From: Simplicispira sp. 125
GTDB taxonomy: Bacteria > Pseudomonadota > Gammaproteobacteria > Burkholderiales > Burkholderiaceae_C
Assembly (NCBI RefSeq): GCF_003096555.1
Contig: NZ_QEKM01000001.1
Location: forward strand, 2,852,001 to 2,916,000
Length of the DNA: 64,000 nt
Direction: 5' to 3'
Part shown: positions 17,783 through 25,761 of the stretch, in pieces
How positions within the stretch are numbered: the stretch's first letter is position 1
How the letters are laid out: every line of letters starts with the position of its first letter
Notes under the pieces: model-generated
Seen by the model: only the letters and a program-made list of their open reading frames with translations
What the model was told of the DNA's origin: nothing
The model's database searches: none
Translations under genes and position numbers: made by a program

Positions 17783-20287
17783 TCAACGGTCGCGACGCAG
17801 GCGCAGCGCATTGAAGATCACCGAGGCCGAACTCAGGCTCATGGCCAGCGCCGCAATCAGCGGAGACAGCAACCACCCGGTGAACGGGTACAGCACGCCT
17901 GCCGCAATCGGTACCCCGAGGCCGTTGTAGAGGAAGGCGAAGAGCAGGTTCTGGCGCATGTTCCGGACGGTGTTGATGGAGATGTCGCGCGCCGCAGTGA
18001 TGCCGCGCAAATCTCCTTTCACCAGCGTGACCTGGCCGCTGTTCATGGCTACATCGGTCCCCGTGCCCATGGCCACACCGACGTCGGCCTTTGCCAACGC
18101 CGGCGCATCGTTGATGCCATCGCCGGCCATGGCAACAATGTGGCCTTCTTTCTGGAGCCGCTCAACAAGCGCGAGCTTGTCTGCGGGCTTGACTTCGCCA
18201 TGCACCTCGTCGATGCCCAGTTTTGCACCCACAGCCTTGGCCGTGGTCAGGCCATCGCCAGTTGCCATCACGATGCGCAAGCCGCTGGCGTGCAAATTTT
18301 GAATAGCTTCCCGCGTGGTGGCTTTGATGGGGTCGGTAACGGCCAGAATGCCAGCCAGTTGCCTGTCCACGGCCAGATGCATCACGCTGGCGCCTTCACT
18401 GCGCAGACGCTCGCCATCAACCTTGAGCGCATCAGTGGCCACGCCTTCTAGCTGCATCAAGGCGGTGTTGCCCAGCACCAGATGCTTCCCGTCGATCATG
18501 CCGCGCACGCCGATGCCGCTGCCGGACTCGAAATCAACGGGTTTGACTAGTTCAAGATCTTTGTCGCGTGCGGCGCTGACGATGGCCTCTGCCAAAGGAT
18601 GCTCGCTGCCTTGGTCCAAACTGGCCGCAAGGCGCAGTACTTCGTCCCCTGTAAAGCCAGGTGCGGCAACTGCGGTGTCGAAAGCGGGCTTACCTTCGGT
18701 CAAGGTTCCGGTCTTGTCCACTATCAGCGTGTCCACCTCGCGCATTTTCTCGATGGCGCCAGCATCGCGGAATAGCACTCCCTGTGTCGCGGCACGCCCT
18801 GTGGCCACCATCACCGACATCGGCGTGGCCAGCCCCAGCGCACAAGGGCACGCGATGATCAGCACCGCCACTGCGTTAATCAAACCAAACACCCAGCTAG
18901 GTTCTGGACCAAACAAACCCCAGACAAAGAAGGTGGCAATGGCGATGAGCACCACCACGACCACAAATTTGCCTGCCACCACGTCCGCCATGCGCTGCAT
19001 GGGCGCCTTCGAGCGCTGGGCATTGGCCACCATCTGAACAATCTGCGACAGCATCGTGGCAGCACCGACTTTCTCGGAGCGCATCACCAAGGCACCACTG
19101 GTGTTCATCGTGGCGCCAATCACATTGTCACCAGGGCGCTTGGTCACCGGCACAGGCTCACCGGTCAGCATGGATTCATCGACTGCACTGCTGCCTTCAG
19201 TCACAATGCCGTCGACCGGCACTTTCTCGCCGGGGCGGATGCGCAGCAGGTCTCCGACGTGTACATGGTTCAGAGGTACGTCTTCTTCGCTCCCATCCGC
19301 ATTGATGCGACGTGCCGTCTTGGGTGCCAATCCGAGTAGCGCCTTGATGGCCGCAGAAGTTTGCGAACGGGCCTTCAACTCGATGATCTGGCCCAACATA
19401 GTCAGCGAGATGATGACCACTGTCGCCTCGTAGTAGACCGCCACACGCCCCAGGGAGATGAACGAATCGGGGAAAACGCCCGGCGCCACGGTGGCCACGA
19501 GGCTGTAGAGAAAGGCTGCGCCCGTTCCCAGAGCGATCAAGGTCCACATGTTGGGGCTGCGATGGACAACGGACTGCCAACCGCGTACGAAGAAGGGCCA
19601 GCCCGTCCAGAACACGACAGGTAAGGACAGCACCAGTTCAACCCAGGTTTGCACTTTCATGTCAAACCATCCGAGGCGGTGGCCGAACATCGCCAGAATG
19701 GTCACGACGACCGTCAGCGGCAGCGTCCACCAGAAGCGCTGCTGGAAGTCCAGCAGCTCATGGTTGTCTTCCTCATCCAGCGGAATGATGGGCTCAAGCG
19801 TCATGCCGCACTTGGGACAAGTGCCAGGGTGGTCCTGACGCACCTCGGGGTGCATGGGACAGGTGTAGATCGTGTCGCTTGCCTCTGGCTGCGTGGTACC
19901 TGGTGCATTCGTAGGCACAGGCACAGGCACCGCAGCGTGCATGGAATGGCCGCGATGGTCATGCGGGTGCCCATGGGACACCTCGCCCTCGGGCACCAGG
20001 TGCATCTGGCACTTTGGACAGCGGCCCGGGTGATCTTGCCGCACCTCGGGGTGCATGGGGCAGGTGTAGATCGTGCCGCCCGACTCCGGCTGTGTGGTGC
20101 GTGGTGCGTTCGCAGGTACAGGCACCGCAGTGTGTATGGAATGGCTGCGATGGTCATGCGGGGGGCTATGGGACACCTCGCCCTCGGGTACCAGATGCAT
20201 CTGGCACTTTGGACAGCGCCCCGGGTGGTCTTGGCGCACCTCGGGGTGCATGGGGCAGGTGTAAACAATGGGGGTGTTCGCTTGCAT
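17783..20287 (-). CDS. copA: Copper-exporting P1B-type ATPase with three N-terminal HMBD repeats
   Basis: ATP-driven inner-membrane Cu(I) exporter of 834 residues. The cytosolic N-terminus has no CxxC HMA domain. It has three copies of a heavy-metal-binding segment ([15 protein letters not shown] followed by CPKC) at roughly residues 8, 70 and 135, with His-rich linkers. The core has [16 protein letters not shown] with the transport [12 protein letters not shown] with the phosphorylated Asp, SEHPLAEA and GDGINDAPA. The Cu(I) ligands of the last helices are present (FLYN and MSLSSAS). The ATG at 20287 follows GGAGCC; the ATG at 20314 would lie inside the candidate promoter. The SRPBCC gene follows by one base. 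Confidence 0.9.
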   Translation of the reverse strand: MQANTPIVYTCPMHPEVRQDHPGRCPKCQMHLVPEGEVSHSPPHDHRSHSIHTAVPVPANAPRTTQPESGGTIYTCPMHPEVRQDHPGRCPKCQMHLVPEGEVSHGHPHDHRGHSMHAAVPVPVPTNAPGTTQPEASDTIYTCPMHPEVRQDHPGTCPKCGMTLEPIIPLDEEDNHELLDFQQRFWWTLPLTVVVTILAMFGHRLGWFDMKVQTWVELVLSLPVVFWTGWPFFVRGWQSVVHRSPNMWTLIALGTGAAFLYSLVATVAPGVFPDSFISLGRVAVYYEATVVIISLTMLGQIIELKARSQTSAAIKALLGLAPKTARRINADGSEEDVPLNHVHVGDLLRIRPGEKVPVDGIVTEGSSAVDESMLTGEPVPVTKRPGDNVIGATMNTSGALVMRSEKVGAATMLSQIVQMVANAQRSKAPMQRMADVVAGKFVVVVVLIAIATFFVWGLFGPEPSWVFGLINAVAVLIIACPCALGLATPMSVMVATGRAATQGVLFRDAGAIEKMREVDTLIVDKTGTLTEGKPAFDTAVAAPGFTGDEVLRLAASLDQGSEHPLAEAIVSAARDKDLELVKPVDFESGSGIGVRGMIDGKHLVLGNTALMQLEGVATDALKVDGERLRSEGASVMHLAVDRQLAGILAVTDPIKATTREAIQNLHASGLRIVMATGDGLTTAKAVGAKLGIDEVHGEVKPADKLALVERLQKEGHIVAMAGDGINDAPALAKADVGVAMGTGTDVAMNSGQVTLVKGDLRGITAARDISINTVRNMRQNLLFAFLYNGLGVPIAAGVLYPFTGWLLSPLIAALAMSLSSASVIFNALRLRRDR
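19808..20268. repeat. Three imperfect direct repeats of about 190 bp inside the copper ATPase gene
   Basis: Blocks beginning near 19808, 20006 and 20197 share long runs such as the CACCTCGGGGTGCATGGG segment. They encode the three HMBD motifs plus Pro/His-rich linkers. The two outer-N-terminal copies are the most alike (both end [13 protein letters not shown]), while the copy next to the ATPase core has diverged (CGMTLEP). This indicates recent tandem duplication. Confidence 0.8.
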
Positions 20288-20314
20288 GGTGGATGGCTCC
20301 TGACTTAATTTCAT

Positions 20315-20343
20315 GATGAACCCTGTCAAGGTGGCAAAGTCAA
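20315..20343 (-). promoter_or_regulatory. Candidate promoter of the copper ATPase
   Basis: Toward the ATPase: TTGACT (20338-20343), then a loose dyad TTTGCCA..TGACAGG, then a weak -10 region near TTCATC (20315-20320). CueR-type promoters combine TTGACC with such a dyad in a 19-20-bp spacer. The -10 is poor and no cueR gene is nearby, so this remains tentative. Confidence 0.35.
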
Positions 20344-20504
20344 GTCGGACGGTGCGCATCCACCAAATGGAATGCACAGGGTTCGAAATGAACAAAACGT
20401 AATGTGGTGGTCAGCGTCCTGTTGGTGGCGGCTTCTTACAGTTAACTCGTGCTCTTCGCACAGGCAAAAAATCCAGTTTCACTTTTCATTGCAAGGACTT
20501 CAAA

Positions 20505-20807
20505 ATGACCACCAAAACCGTAAAGCTCTCTCTCGCCATTGCCTTTGTCACTTTGTCTGGCTTGTCTCAGGCCACTTCCGCCTGGCACCAAGGGAATGGC
20601 GATGTTGTTCATGTCACGCCTGAGCACATCGGCCAGAACACGGCCAAGAGTCCAGTAGATCCCAACGTTCATGCCAAGATGCTGCACGGAGATACGCCGA
20701 CACCTCAAATCGTGGAGAAGACCAATACGGGTGCTCAAACCAGCCCATCTCGCCAGCAGGTGCTGGATGACAAGAACGCACAGCTGAAGAACCTCTACAT
20801 CAACTAA
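20505..20807 (+). CDS. Small periplasmic protein of the metal-island YH/WH family
   Basis: Secreted protein of 100 residues: signal peptide (KLSLAIAFVTLSGLSQATSA), mature start WHQGNGDVVHVTPEHIGQN, and an end with SRQQVLDDKNAQLK. The pattern (aromatic-His near the mature N-terminus, PxH, a late S/T-R-x-Q-V helix) recurs in the proteins at 37533 and 47570, each beside a different metal system. Function unknown; copper-responsive periplasmic binding is a guess from context. An AAGGA site precedes the ATG, and a strong terminator follows at 20829. It diverges from the copper ATPase gene. Confidence 0.7.
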   Translation: MTTKTVKLSLAIAFVTLSGLSQATSAWHQGNGDVVHVTPEHIGQNTAKSPVDPNVHAKMLHGDTPTPQIVEKTNTGAQTSPSRQQVLDDKNAQLKNLYIN

Positions 20808-20828
20808 TCGCTTCATTTCCCCTTTCAG

Positions 20829-20861
20829 CCCGATGCTTGTGCATCGGGCCTTTCTTTTTCT
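20829..20861 (+). terminator. Rho-independent terminator after the small periplasmic gene
   Basis: CCCGATGC, loop TTGT, GCATCGGG, followed by CCTTTCTTTTTC. Perfect 8-bp stem with a T-rich tail 22 bases after the stop at 20807. Confidence 0.85.
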
Positions 20862-20901
20862 GTCGACAGAAAAGTGCTTGCGTCCAGCCAGAGGGACTGG
20901 C

Positions 20902-21408
20902 TCAACGATCAAGCGACTTTTGGTACTGTGCGTTGGCCTGATCGTGCCGTGCCTGGGTTTCCTTGGGCCACTGTGCCTTGATCCATGACAGCACGGCAAT
21001 GATTTCCGAATCGCTCAACACACCGTCGTAAATGGGCATGTTGGTCTGGTAGTCCGGCTGCTGGATCAACTTCGCCAGCCCATATTTGGTAATGGCGAAA
21101 AGTTGTGCGTCAGGGTGGTGCCAGGTGTGACCGCTCTCGTCATGCGGTGGGGCTGGAAGAAGGTCATCGGGGCCGCGCTCGCGCCAGTCTGGCTGGCCTT
21201 GGCCACGGGTTCCGTGGCAGGCGGCGCAATGCTGGGTGTAGATGCGGGCTCCCGCATTCACGACCTGCGGATCATCGGGGCGCAAACCATCGGGTGCCGA
21301 CTGGCTCCGCGCACCCAGAACGTACATGCCTGCGGCCATCAGCAGAACCACCAGGAGTCCCCCCAAACCCAACCTCAACCGGCTTTTGCCCATGGTGATG
21401 TCGGGCAT
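20902..21408 (-). CDS. Membrane-anchored cytochrome c
   Basis: Monohaem c-type cytochrome of 168 residues: an N-terminal membrane helix (LGLGGLLVVLLMAAGMYVLG), then a class I cytochrome c domain with the haem site CAACHG and a downstream axial Met in YQTNMPIYDG. It faces the periplasm and could pass electrons from the oxidation of copper or another donor. The ATG at 21408 follows the stop of the HMA gene by one base; an ATG at 21393 also fits. It lies at the downstream end of a long minus-strand cluster of copper-handling genes. Confidence 0.85.
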   Translation of the reverse strand: MPDITMGKSRLRLGLGGLLVVLLMAAGMYVLGARSQSAPDGLRPDDPQVVNAGARIYTQHCAACHGTRGQGQPDWRERGPDDLLPAPPHDESGHTWHHPDAQLFAITKYGLAKLIQQPDYQTNMPIYDGVLSDSEIIAVLSWIKAQWPKETQARHDQANAQYQKSLDR

Positions 21409-21409
21409 G

Positions 21410-21688
21410 TCAGCTTTTGCAACAGCAGCCGGAATTGACTGGCGCGGTGTACAGATGGGGTGCACCCGAATGCAAGATGCGGGCGGAGTATCCCGCTTCT
21501 TGCAGCGAGAGAATCAAGAGATCCCCATTAAGTGGGGCAAGGGAAGAGTCGGCCTTGACGTGCGCCGTGCCCGCCTTCAAATCGACTTCGACAGCACCTA
21601 CTCCGGCAACGGCCCGCAAGGCTTGCGTTACACGCGCCGTGCACATGGAGCAAGTCATGCCTGCAATGACCAAATCAATGGAGGTCAT
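21410..21688 (-). CDS. Heavy-metal-associated (CopZ/MerP-like) protein
   Basis: Cytosolic metallochaperone-like protein of 92 residues. A single HMA domain (residues 1-68) carries the metal site GMTCSMC; the tail ends SGCCCKS and adds three more cysteines. No signal peptide is present, so it acts in the cytosol, probably delivering Cu(I) to the ATPase. It directly precedes the cytochrome gene (one-base gap). The specific metal is inferred from context. Confidence 0.85.
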   Translation of the reverse strand: MTSIDLVIAGMTCSMCTARVTQALRAVAGVGAVEVDLKAGTAHVKADSSLAPLNGDLLILSLQEAGYSARILHSGAPHLYTAPVNSGCCCKS

Positions 21689-21730
21689 GATTCACCTTGA
21701 CAGTTGAAATATCCCCCAAGCTGCCTTTTG

Positions 21731-22363
21731 TCAGCCTAGCTTGGGTATGAAACGCGGTACACGGCTCGCGTACTCTTGCCAGACCTGACCGAATCGCACC
21801 GCGCTCTCACGCTCTTCAGTCAATGCCAAGCGGCCGTACATGACCAAGAGGACAGGAAACATCAGCAACGTGAGGATGGTCGGCCATTGCAACAGGAAAC
21901 CGAACATGATCAGTACGAACCCGATGTACTGCGGGTGACGCACCCGGGCGTAGAGGCCCGACTGTGCCAGTTGGCCTTGGCGCTGGGCTGCATAAAGTGT
22001 CGGCCATGCTTCGGCCAGGATCCAGAATCCTCCACCGATAAACAGGTAGCTGAGAATGTGGAACGGACCAAAATGAGGATCGCCGCCCCAGCCAAATAAC
22101 AGCTCCAAAAGATGCCCGGCGTCATGACTCAAAAAGTCCACACCAGGGAATTTTTGCCCCAACCACCCGGACATAAAGTAGATGGTCAGCGGAAAACCGT
22201 ACATCTCGACAAACAGCGCAACGATAAACGCCGTGAACGCGCCAAAACTTCGCCAGTCGCGTGCGGTGGCCGGCTTAAAAAAGCTGAAGGCGAACATGGC
22301 GAAGATGGCGACGTTGATGGCCACCAGCAGCCACAGACCGTAAGAGGACCCAGAGTGGTTCAT
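21731..22363 (-). CDS. Isoprenylcysteine-methyltransferase-like membrane protein
   Basis: Integral membrane protein of 210 residues with about five helices, of the ICMT/phospholipid-methyltransferase family. The conserved SAM-binding end is clear: LYARVRHPQYIGFVLIMFG followed by LTEERESAVRFGQVWQEYASRVPRFIP. Such proteins are frequent in bacterial copper and other metal clusters, but their substrate is unknown. The gene starts 5 bases downstream of the DUF2933 gene, so they are co-transcribed. Confidence 0.8.
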   Translation of the reverse strand: MNHSGSSYGLWLLVAINVAIFAMFAFSFFKPATARDWRSFGAFTAFIVALFVEMYGFPLTIYFMSGWLGQKFPGVDFLSHDAGHLLELLFGWGGDPHFGPFHILSYLFIGGGFWILAEAWPTLYAAQRQGQLAQSGLYARVRHPQYIGFVLIMFGFLLQWPTILTLLMFPVLLVMYGRLALTEERESAVRFGQVWQEYASRVPRFIPKLG

Positions 22364-22368
22364 CGCTT

Positions 22369-22695
22369 TTAGCTCCTGCGCTGATCGTCGTTTTGCTGCG
22401 ACGTCTCGGCATTCTTATCATTGACATGCCCGCCATGCCCGCCATGCCCGCCATGCCCGCCATGCCCGCCATGCCCGCCATGCCCGCCATGCATGAAAAC
22501 GTGCATCAACGGACAAAGCAACAAGATCGCGTAGGGCCACCATTGCGTCAGATGGGCGCGATGCTCGGTCCATAGAAAGTAGCCAGCAATAGCCCCGAAC
22601 ACCAGTAGCCCGATGGCATACCTAGAACGCCAAAAGCCCCCATCTTTCTGGGGGCTTTGTCCCGGTATCTGATGAGGGGCATGGTTGTGGTTCAT
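22369..22695 (-). CDS. DUF2933 membrane protein with Gly-Gly-His repeats
   Basis: Small protein of 108 residues with two membrane helices (YAIGLLVFGAIAGYFLW and WWPYAILLLCPLMHVFMH), matching DUF2933. After the second helix come seven GGH triplets, a likely metal-binding tail. DUF2933 genes commonly neighbour copper operons together with an ICMT-like gene, as here. Function unknown. The triplets come from a 9-bp tandem repeat (22425-22487), so the length of the tail may vary between strains. Confidence 0.75.
   Translation of the reverse strand: MNHNHAPHQIPGQSPQKDGGFWRSRYAIGLLVFGAIAGYFLWTEHRAHLTQWWPYAILLLCPLMHVFMHGGHGGHGGHGGHGGHGGHGGHVNDKNAETSQQNDDQRRS
22425..22487. repeat. Seven perfect 9-bp tandem repeats
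   Basis: CATGCCCGC repeated seven times without a mismatch, followed by a broken unit. Nine bases keep the reading frame, so slippage adds or removes one GGH triplet in the DUF2933 protein without a frameshift. Confidence 0.95.
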
Positions 22696-22704
22696 GTTTA
22701 CCCC

Positions 22705-23169
22705 TTACTTGGCCGCAGGCGCCATTGGCGACTGCATGCGATCCATCATCATCTGCATCATGGACTCCATCATGTCCATGCGCTTTTCCATCATTTGCTG
22801 GCGATCGGTCATGCCGCTCATGCCTTTACCGCCCTGCATTCCAGCCATCTTGGACATGCCACCCATCTGCTTCATCATGGCCATGCCGTCCTGCATCATC
22901 TTCATGTGCTCGGCTATCAGTGCCTGACGCTCTTCGGGCGTTTTGGCGGACATCATTTTTTCGTGCATCGCCTGCATGTCCTTCATGCGCTGGTCCATGG
23001 CAGCCATTTTTTCTGCACCCATGGATTGGCCCGGGGCCTTCTTGGCCGCTGCAGCGGGCGCCGCGCCTTCCGGATGGTGTTCCTTGTGCTCTTCGGTGCC
23101 TTGGGCGAGCGCGCCCAGCGATGCCGTTGCCACGCAGATGCCGATCAGGGTGTTGCGAATATGGATCAT
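22705..23169 (-). CDS. Methionine-rich periplasmic protein
   Basis: Secreted protein of 154 residues: signal peptide (MIHIRNTLIGICVATASLGALA), a His/Glu-rich mature start (EEHKEHHPEG), then a helical region dense in Met (MKMMQDGMAMMKQMGG, then MEKRMDMMESMMQMMMDRM). Clustered Met-x-x-Met motifs are the usual soft-metal ligands for Cu(I)/Ag(I) in the periplasm. No named family is recognised. The ATG at 23169 has AGGAGAG upstream; a longer frame to 23238 has no good ribosome site. It belongs to the copper cluster between the CusF-like and DUF2933 genes. Confidence 0.78.
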   Translation of the reverse strand: MIHIRNTLIGICVATASLGALAQGTEEHKEHHPEGAAPAAAAKKAPGQSMGAEKMAAMDQRMKDMQAMHEKMMSAKTPEERQALIAEHMKMMQDGMAMMKQMGGMSKMAGMQGGKGMSGMTDRQQMMEKRMDMMESMMQMMMDRMQSPMAPAAK

Positions 23170-23255
23170 GGTTCTCTCCTGTCCTGGTTGAAGTTGCCGT
23201 GGCCATCCCCGGAGGGGTTGAGCGCGCGGCGATGGCACGCGAATGCAGCGTGTTC

Positions 23256-23603
23256 TTAGCGGATCGGCTGAATGTCGGTAACGATCAACTTGCCTCCCTC
23301 GCTCACCGCCATGAACTTGATCTTGTCGCCCGGTTTGACCGTAGCCAACAAGTCCTTGTCCCGGACCGTGAACACCATGGTCATGCCCGGCATGTCCAGA
23401 TGCTTGATTTCGCCATGCTTGATCGTGACTTTGGAGGACTCCTGGTCCACTTTCCTGACCTCGCCTTCGGTCAGGGATGCGGCAGAGGCCGCAGACGCAT
23501 GGTTATGGTCGTGTTCCGCAGTGGCCTGGGCGAAGCTGCCCACGGGCAGCAGCGAGCCCGCAGCGATGGCCGAGGCAACGAGAAAATGTGTAAAGAGGTT
23601 CAT
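23256..23603 (-). CDS. CusF-like periplasmic copper-binding protein
   Basis: Secreted protein of 115 residues with a signal peptide and a small OB-fold CusF domain (VRKVDQESSKVTIKHGEIKH...). The metal site reads MPGMTMVF: the two Met ligands of E. coli CusF are kept, but the Trp that caps Cu(I) there is Met here, a common variant outside enterics. The start (ATG at 23603) overlaps the DUF411 stop by 4 bases. Likely a copper chaperone handing metal to CusB or sequestering it. Confidence 0.85.
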   Translation of the reverse strand: MNLFTHFLVASAIAAGSLLPVGSFAQATAEHDHNHASAASAASLTEGEVRKVDQESSKVTIKHGEIKHLDMPGMTMVFTVRDKDLLATVKPGDKIKFMAVSEGGKLIVTDIQPIR

Positions 23604-24091
23604 GCTTTTCCTTTGTACGATGTGAAGACTTGCGCCGAGCCGTCCTTCTGGATCAACAGCACCTGGTAGGCGTCCTGGCGCCCGCCGTAGGCTGGCCCAT
23701 CCATGCCGGGCGAACCGATGGGCATGCCCGGAACGGCCAGACCAAGCGCCTTGGGCTTTTCCTTCAGAAGGCGCAGGATGTCGGCCACGGGCACATGGCC
23801 TTCGATGACATAGCCCTGCACCAATGCGGTATGGCAGGACGCGAATTTTTGTGCCACACCCAGCCGGGCACGCGCCGCGTCGTTCCCCTCGTCGGCCACG
23901 CTGGCGCGAAAGCCGCTCTGTTCCACGTGCGCGATCCAGTCTTTGCAGCAGCCGCAGTGGGGGTCCTTCCAGACCTGCAGGGCCGTCGCCCGGGGATTGG
24001 CCGCAGCAGGCAGGGAGGTCGCGCCAAGGGCCAGCATGCCCAGCAGGAACACGCGGCGCATGGGTCTTGAGGGTGAATTCATCTCTCGCAT
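23600..24091 (-). CDS. DUF411 periplasmic metal-binding protein
   Basis: Secreted protein of 163 residues matching DUF411 (CopG-like proteins of copper clusters). After the signal peptide come the conserved KDPHCGCCKDW cysteines near residue 50, then SCHTALVQGYVIEGHVP and LAVPGMPIGSPGM; the CxCC, Cys-His and Met residues are plausible copper ligands. Several in-frame ATGs exist (24118, 24091, 24082, 24061); 24091 is preferred for its GGAAT upstream, though the 24118 ATG overlaps the previous stop (TAATG). Confidence 0.82.
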   Translation of the reverse strand: MREMNSPSRPMRRVFLLGMLALGATSLPAAANPRATALQVWKDPHCGCCKDWIAHVEQSGFRASVADEGNDAARARLGVAQKFASCHTALVQGYVIEGHVPVADILRLLKEKPKALGLAVPGMPIGSPGMDGPAYGGRQDAYQVLLIQKDGSAQVFTSYKGKA

Positions 24092-24117
24092 GGATGATTC
24101 CTTATTCTTGGAGTGCA

Positions 24118-24612
24118 TTACTTCTGGGCCACCTTGATCAAGCCCTTCATGCCAGCCTCGTAGTGACCCGGCATCAGGCAGGCGAAGTTCGCAAACCCAG
24201 GCCTAGTGAATTGCCAAACGATCTCGCCTTGCTTTCCTGGTGCAAGCGTCACCTTTCCTGGTTCGTCGTGCTCCATGTCGGGGTACTTTTTCATCGCCTC
24301 CAGATGCTCCAGCAGGTCCTGCTCGGTGCCCAGGCTCAGCTCGTGCCTGACCTGGCCTTGGTTCTTGATGATGAAACGCACGGTGTCGTTCTTGTCGACC
24401 TGGATGGCGGAGGGCGTGAACCGCATGTCGTCACTCATGTTGACGGTGATCGTGTGGGTGACTTTCGCGGCCGTGCCGGGCCTGCCAAGCGCGGTTTCAT
24501 TGGCGCCGTGACTGTGTTCGCCGGAATGGCTATCGCTGGCATGGGCGAAACCAGCGGCAGCACACAGCAGCAGCGCGATGATCTTGGGAGTTGTGTTGCT
24601 TGTGTTTTTCAT
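24118..24612 (-). CDS. Cupredoxin-fold copper protein, paralogue 1
   Basis: Periplasmic plastocyanin-like protein of 164 residues: signal peptide, His-rich mature start (DSHSGEHSHG), cupredoxin domain (VNMSDDMRFTPSAIQVDKND) and type-1 site end (FACLMPGHYEAGM) with Cys, His and Met ligands, the first His being RHE. It strongly resembles the protein at 59537 (shared LEAMKKYPDMEHDEP-type segment). It should carry or buffer copper in the periplasm. It sits between the multicopper-oxidase remnant and DUF411, mirroring the oxidase-cupredoxin order at 58-60 kb. ATG 24621 is an alternative start. Confidence 0.85.
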   Translation of the reverse strand: MKNTSNTTPKIIALLLCAAAGFAHASDSHSGEHSHGANETALGRPGTAAKVTHTITVNMSDDMRFTPSAIQVDKNDTVRFIIKNQGQVRHELSLGTEQDLLEHLEAMKKYPDMEHDEPGKVTLAPGKQGEIVWQFTRPGFANFACLMPGHYEAGMKGLIKVAQK

Positions 24613-24639
24613 TGGATTCATCCATCTAGGGTTAGCTTG

Positions 24640-24930
24640 TCAGTGGCCATGGTGCGAAGTGGGTTTACGCACCTGGACCTCGGTGGGGTTGCTGGACTCT
24701 TGGATTCGGCGCATGGACTGCCCAACCTCAGCCTTGAACCGGGCAGGCTCGGTCAAGGGTCCTTGGTACTCGTGGGCGACCTTACCTTCCGGATGCTCGA
24801 ACCAGGCTGGGTCCATGTATTTACTAGGCTTTTGCTCTCGGCACACCTTCAACACACTGAACATGCCGCCCATCTCGACCGAGCCAAAGGGGCCTTTGCC
24901 AGACATCATGGGCACGGTGTTCTCGGGGAT
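24640..24930 (-). pseudogene. Multicopper oxidase, C-terminal remnant
   Basis: About 96 codons matching the last part of the complete oxidase at 58089-59501: MMSGKGPFGSVEMGGMFSV, then KPSKYMDPAWFEHPEGKVAHEY and a His-ending tail. All three cupredoxin domains and the copper ligands are missing. Codons 24931-24999 stay open but do not resemble the oxidase, so a deletion removed about 370 codons and left the tail next to the copR promoter region. The neighbouring cupredoxin gene is intact. Confidence 0.8.
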
Positions 24931-24998
24931 CCACAGTGAATCTCGGGTTTCATGGGTGAGATTCTTGAACGATATCCATGACATAAAGCTGTGCGCCA

Positions 24999-25015
24999 CA
25001 TTACATCTTTGTTAT
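24999..25015 (+). promoter_or_regulatory. CopR box between copR and the copper cluster
   Basis: CATTACATCTTTGTTAT, an imperfect dyad (ATTACA-N3-TTGTtAT), 62 bases before the copR start. It matches the reverse complement of 56243-56259 at 16 of 17 positions, so it is very likely the operator of the CopR response regulator, giving autoregulation and formerly control of the divergent oxidase gene. Confidence 0.75.
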
Positions 25016-25077
25016 CTGCATGTCAGACGCCCCAAACCTCGTCAAACTATCACCACGCCAGCAAGTGGAGCACCGTC

Positions 25078-25761
25078 GTGAAGATATTGATTGTGGAAGA
25101 TGAGCCCAAAGCGGGTGAATATCTGCGCCAAGGCCTGGGCGAGGCAGGATTCGTCGTGGACCTGGCCCATAACGGCAATGACGGCCTGCACCTTGCATTG
25201 CAGGGCACGTACGATTTGGTGATCCTGGATGTGATGCTTCCAGGGCTCAACGGCTGGCAGGTCCTGCAATCGATGCGCCAGCACGCCTTGCAGATGCCAG
25301 CCATGTTTCTCACCGCCCGCGACCAGGTCGAAGACCGCGTGAAGGGCCTAGAACTGGGCGCAGATGACTACCTGATCAAGCCTTTCTCGTTCGCCGAACT
25401 GCTGGCCCGTGTCCGCACCATCCTCCGGCGCGGGCGCAGCGGAACCGAGAGCACGACGCTGCGCGTGGCGGACCTGGAACTGGACTTGCTGCGGCGTCGC
25501 GTCACGCGCGCAGGCAAGCGCATTGACTTGACGGCCAAGGAGTTTGGCTTGCTGGAGCTTTTGATGCGGCGCAGCGGCGAAGTGCTGCCGCGCTCGTTGA
25601 TTGCCTCACAGGTGTGGGACATGAACTTCGACAGCGACACCAATGTGATCGAGGTGGCCATGCGCCGCCTGCGCATCAAGATTGACGAAGGACAGGATGT
25701 CAAACTCATCCAGACCGTACGGGGCATGGGCTACGTACTGGAAGCACCCGAGGAACCGTAA
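25078..25761 (+). CDS. copR: Copper-responsive response regulator CopR
   Basis: OmpR/PhoB-class response regulator of 227 residues. The receiver domain has the acidic pair ED (7-8), the phosphorylated Asp51 ([10 protein letters not shown]), and Lys in LIKPF; the winged-helix DNA-binding domain ends [12 protein letters not shown]. It belongs to the CusR/CopR/CzcR branch ([21 protein letters not shown]). The start is GTG at 25078, after GTGGAG. The stop is followed directly by the copS start with no gap. Expected targets are the boxes at 24999, 56243 and probably 17134. Confidence 0.9.
   Translation: MKILIVEDEPKAGEYLRQGLGEAGFVVDLAHNGNDGLHLALQGTYDLVILDVMLPGLNGWQVLQSMRQHALQMPAMFLTARDQVEDRVKGLELGADDYLIKPFSFAELLARVRTILRRGRSGTESTTLRVADLELDLLRRRVTRAGKRIDLTAKEFGLLELLMRRSGEVLPRSLIASQVWDMNFDSDTNVIEVAMRRLRIKIDEGQDVKLIQTVRGMGYVLEAPEEP

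Noticed and set aside
22425..22487. Short direct repeats as a possible CRISPR array
   Set aside because: Units are 9 bp with no spacers and lie inside a coding frame.
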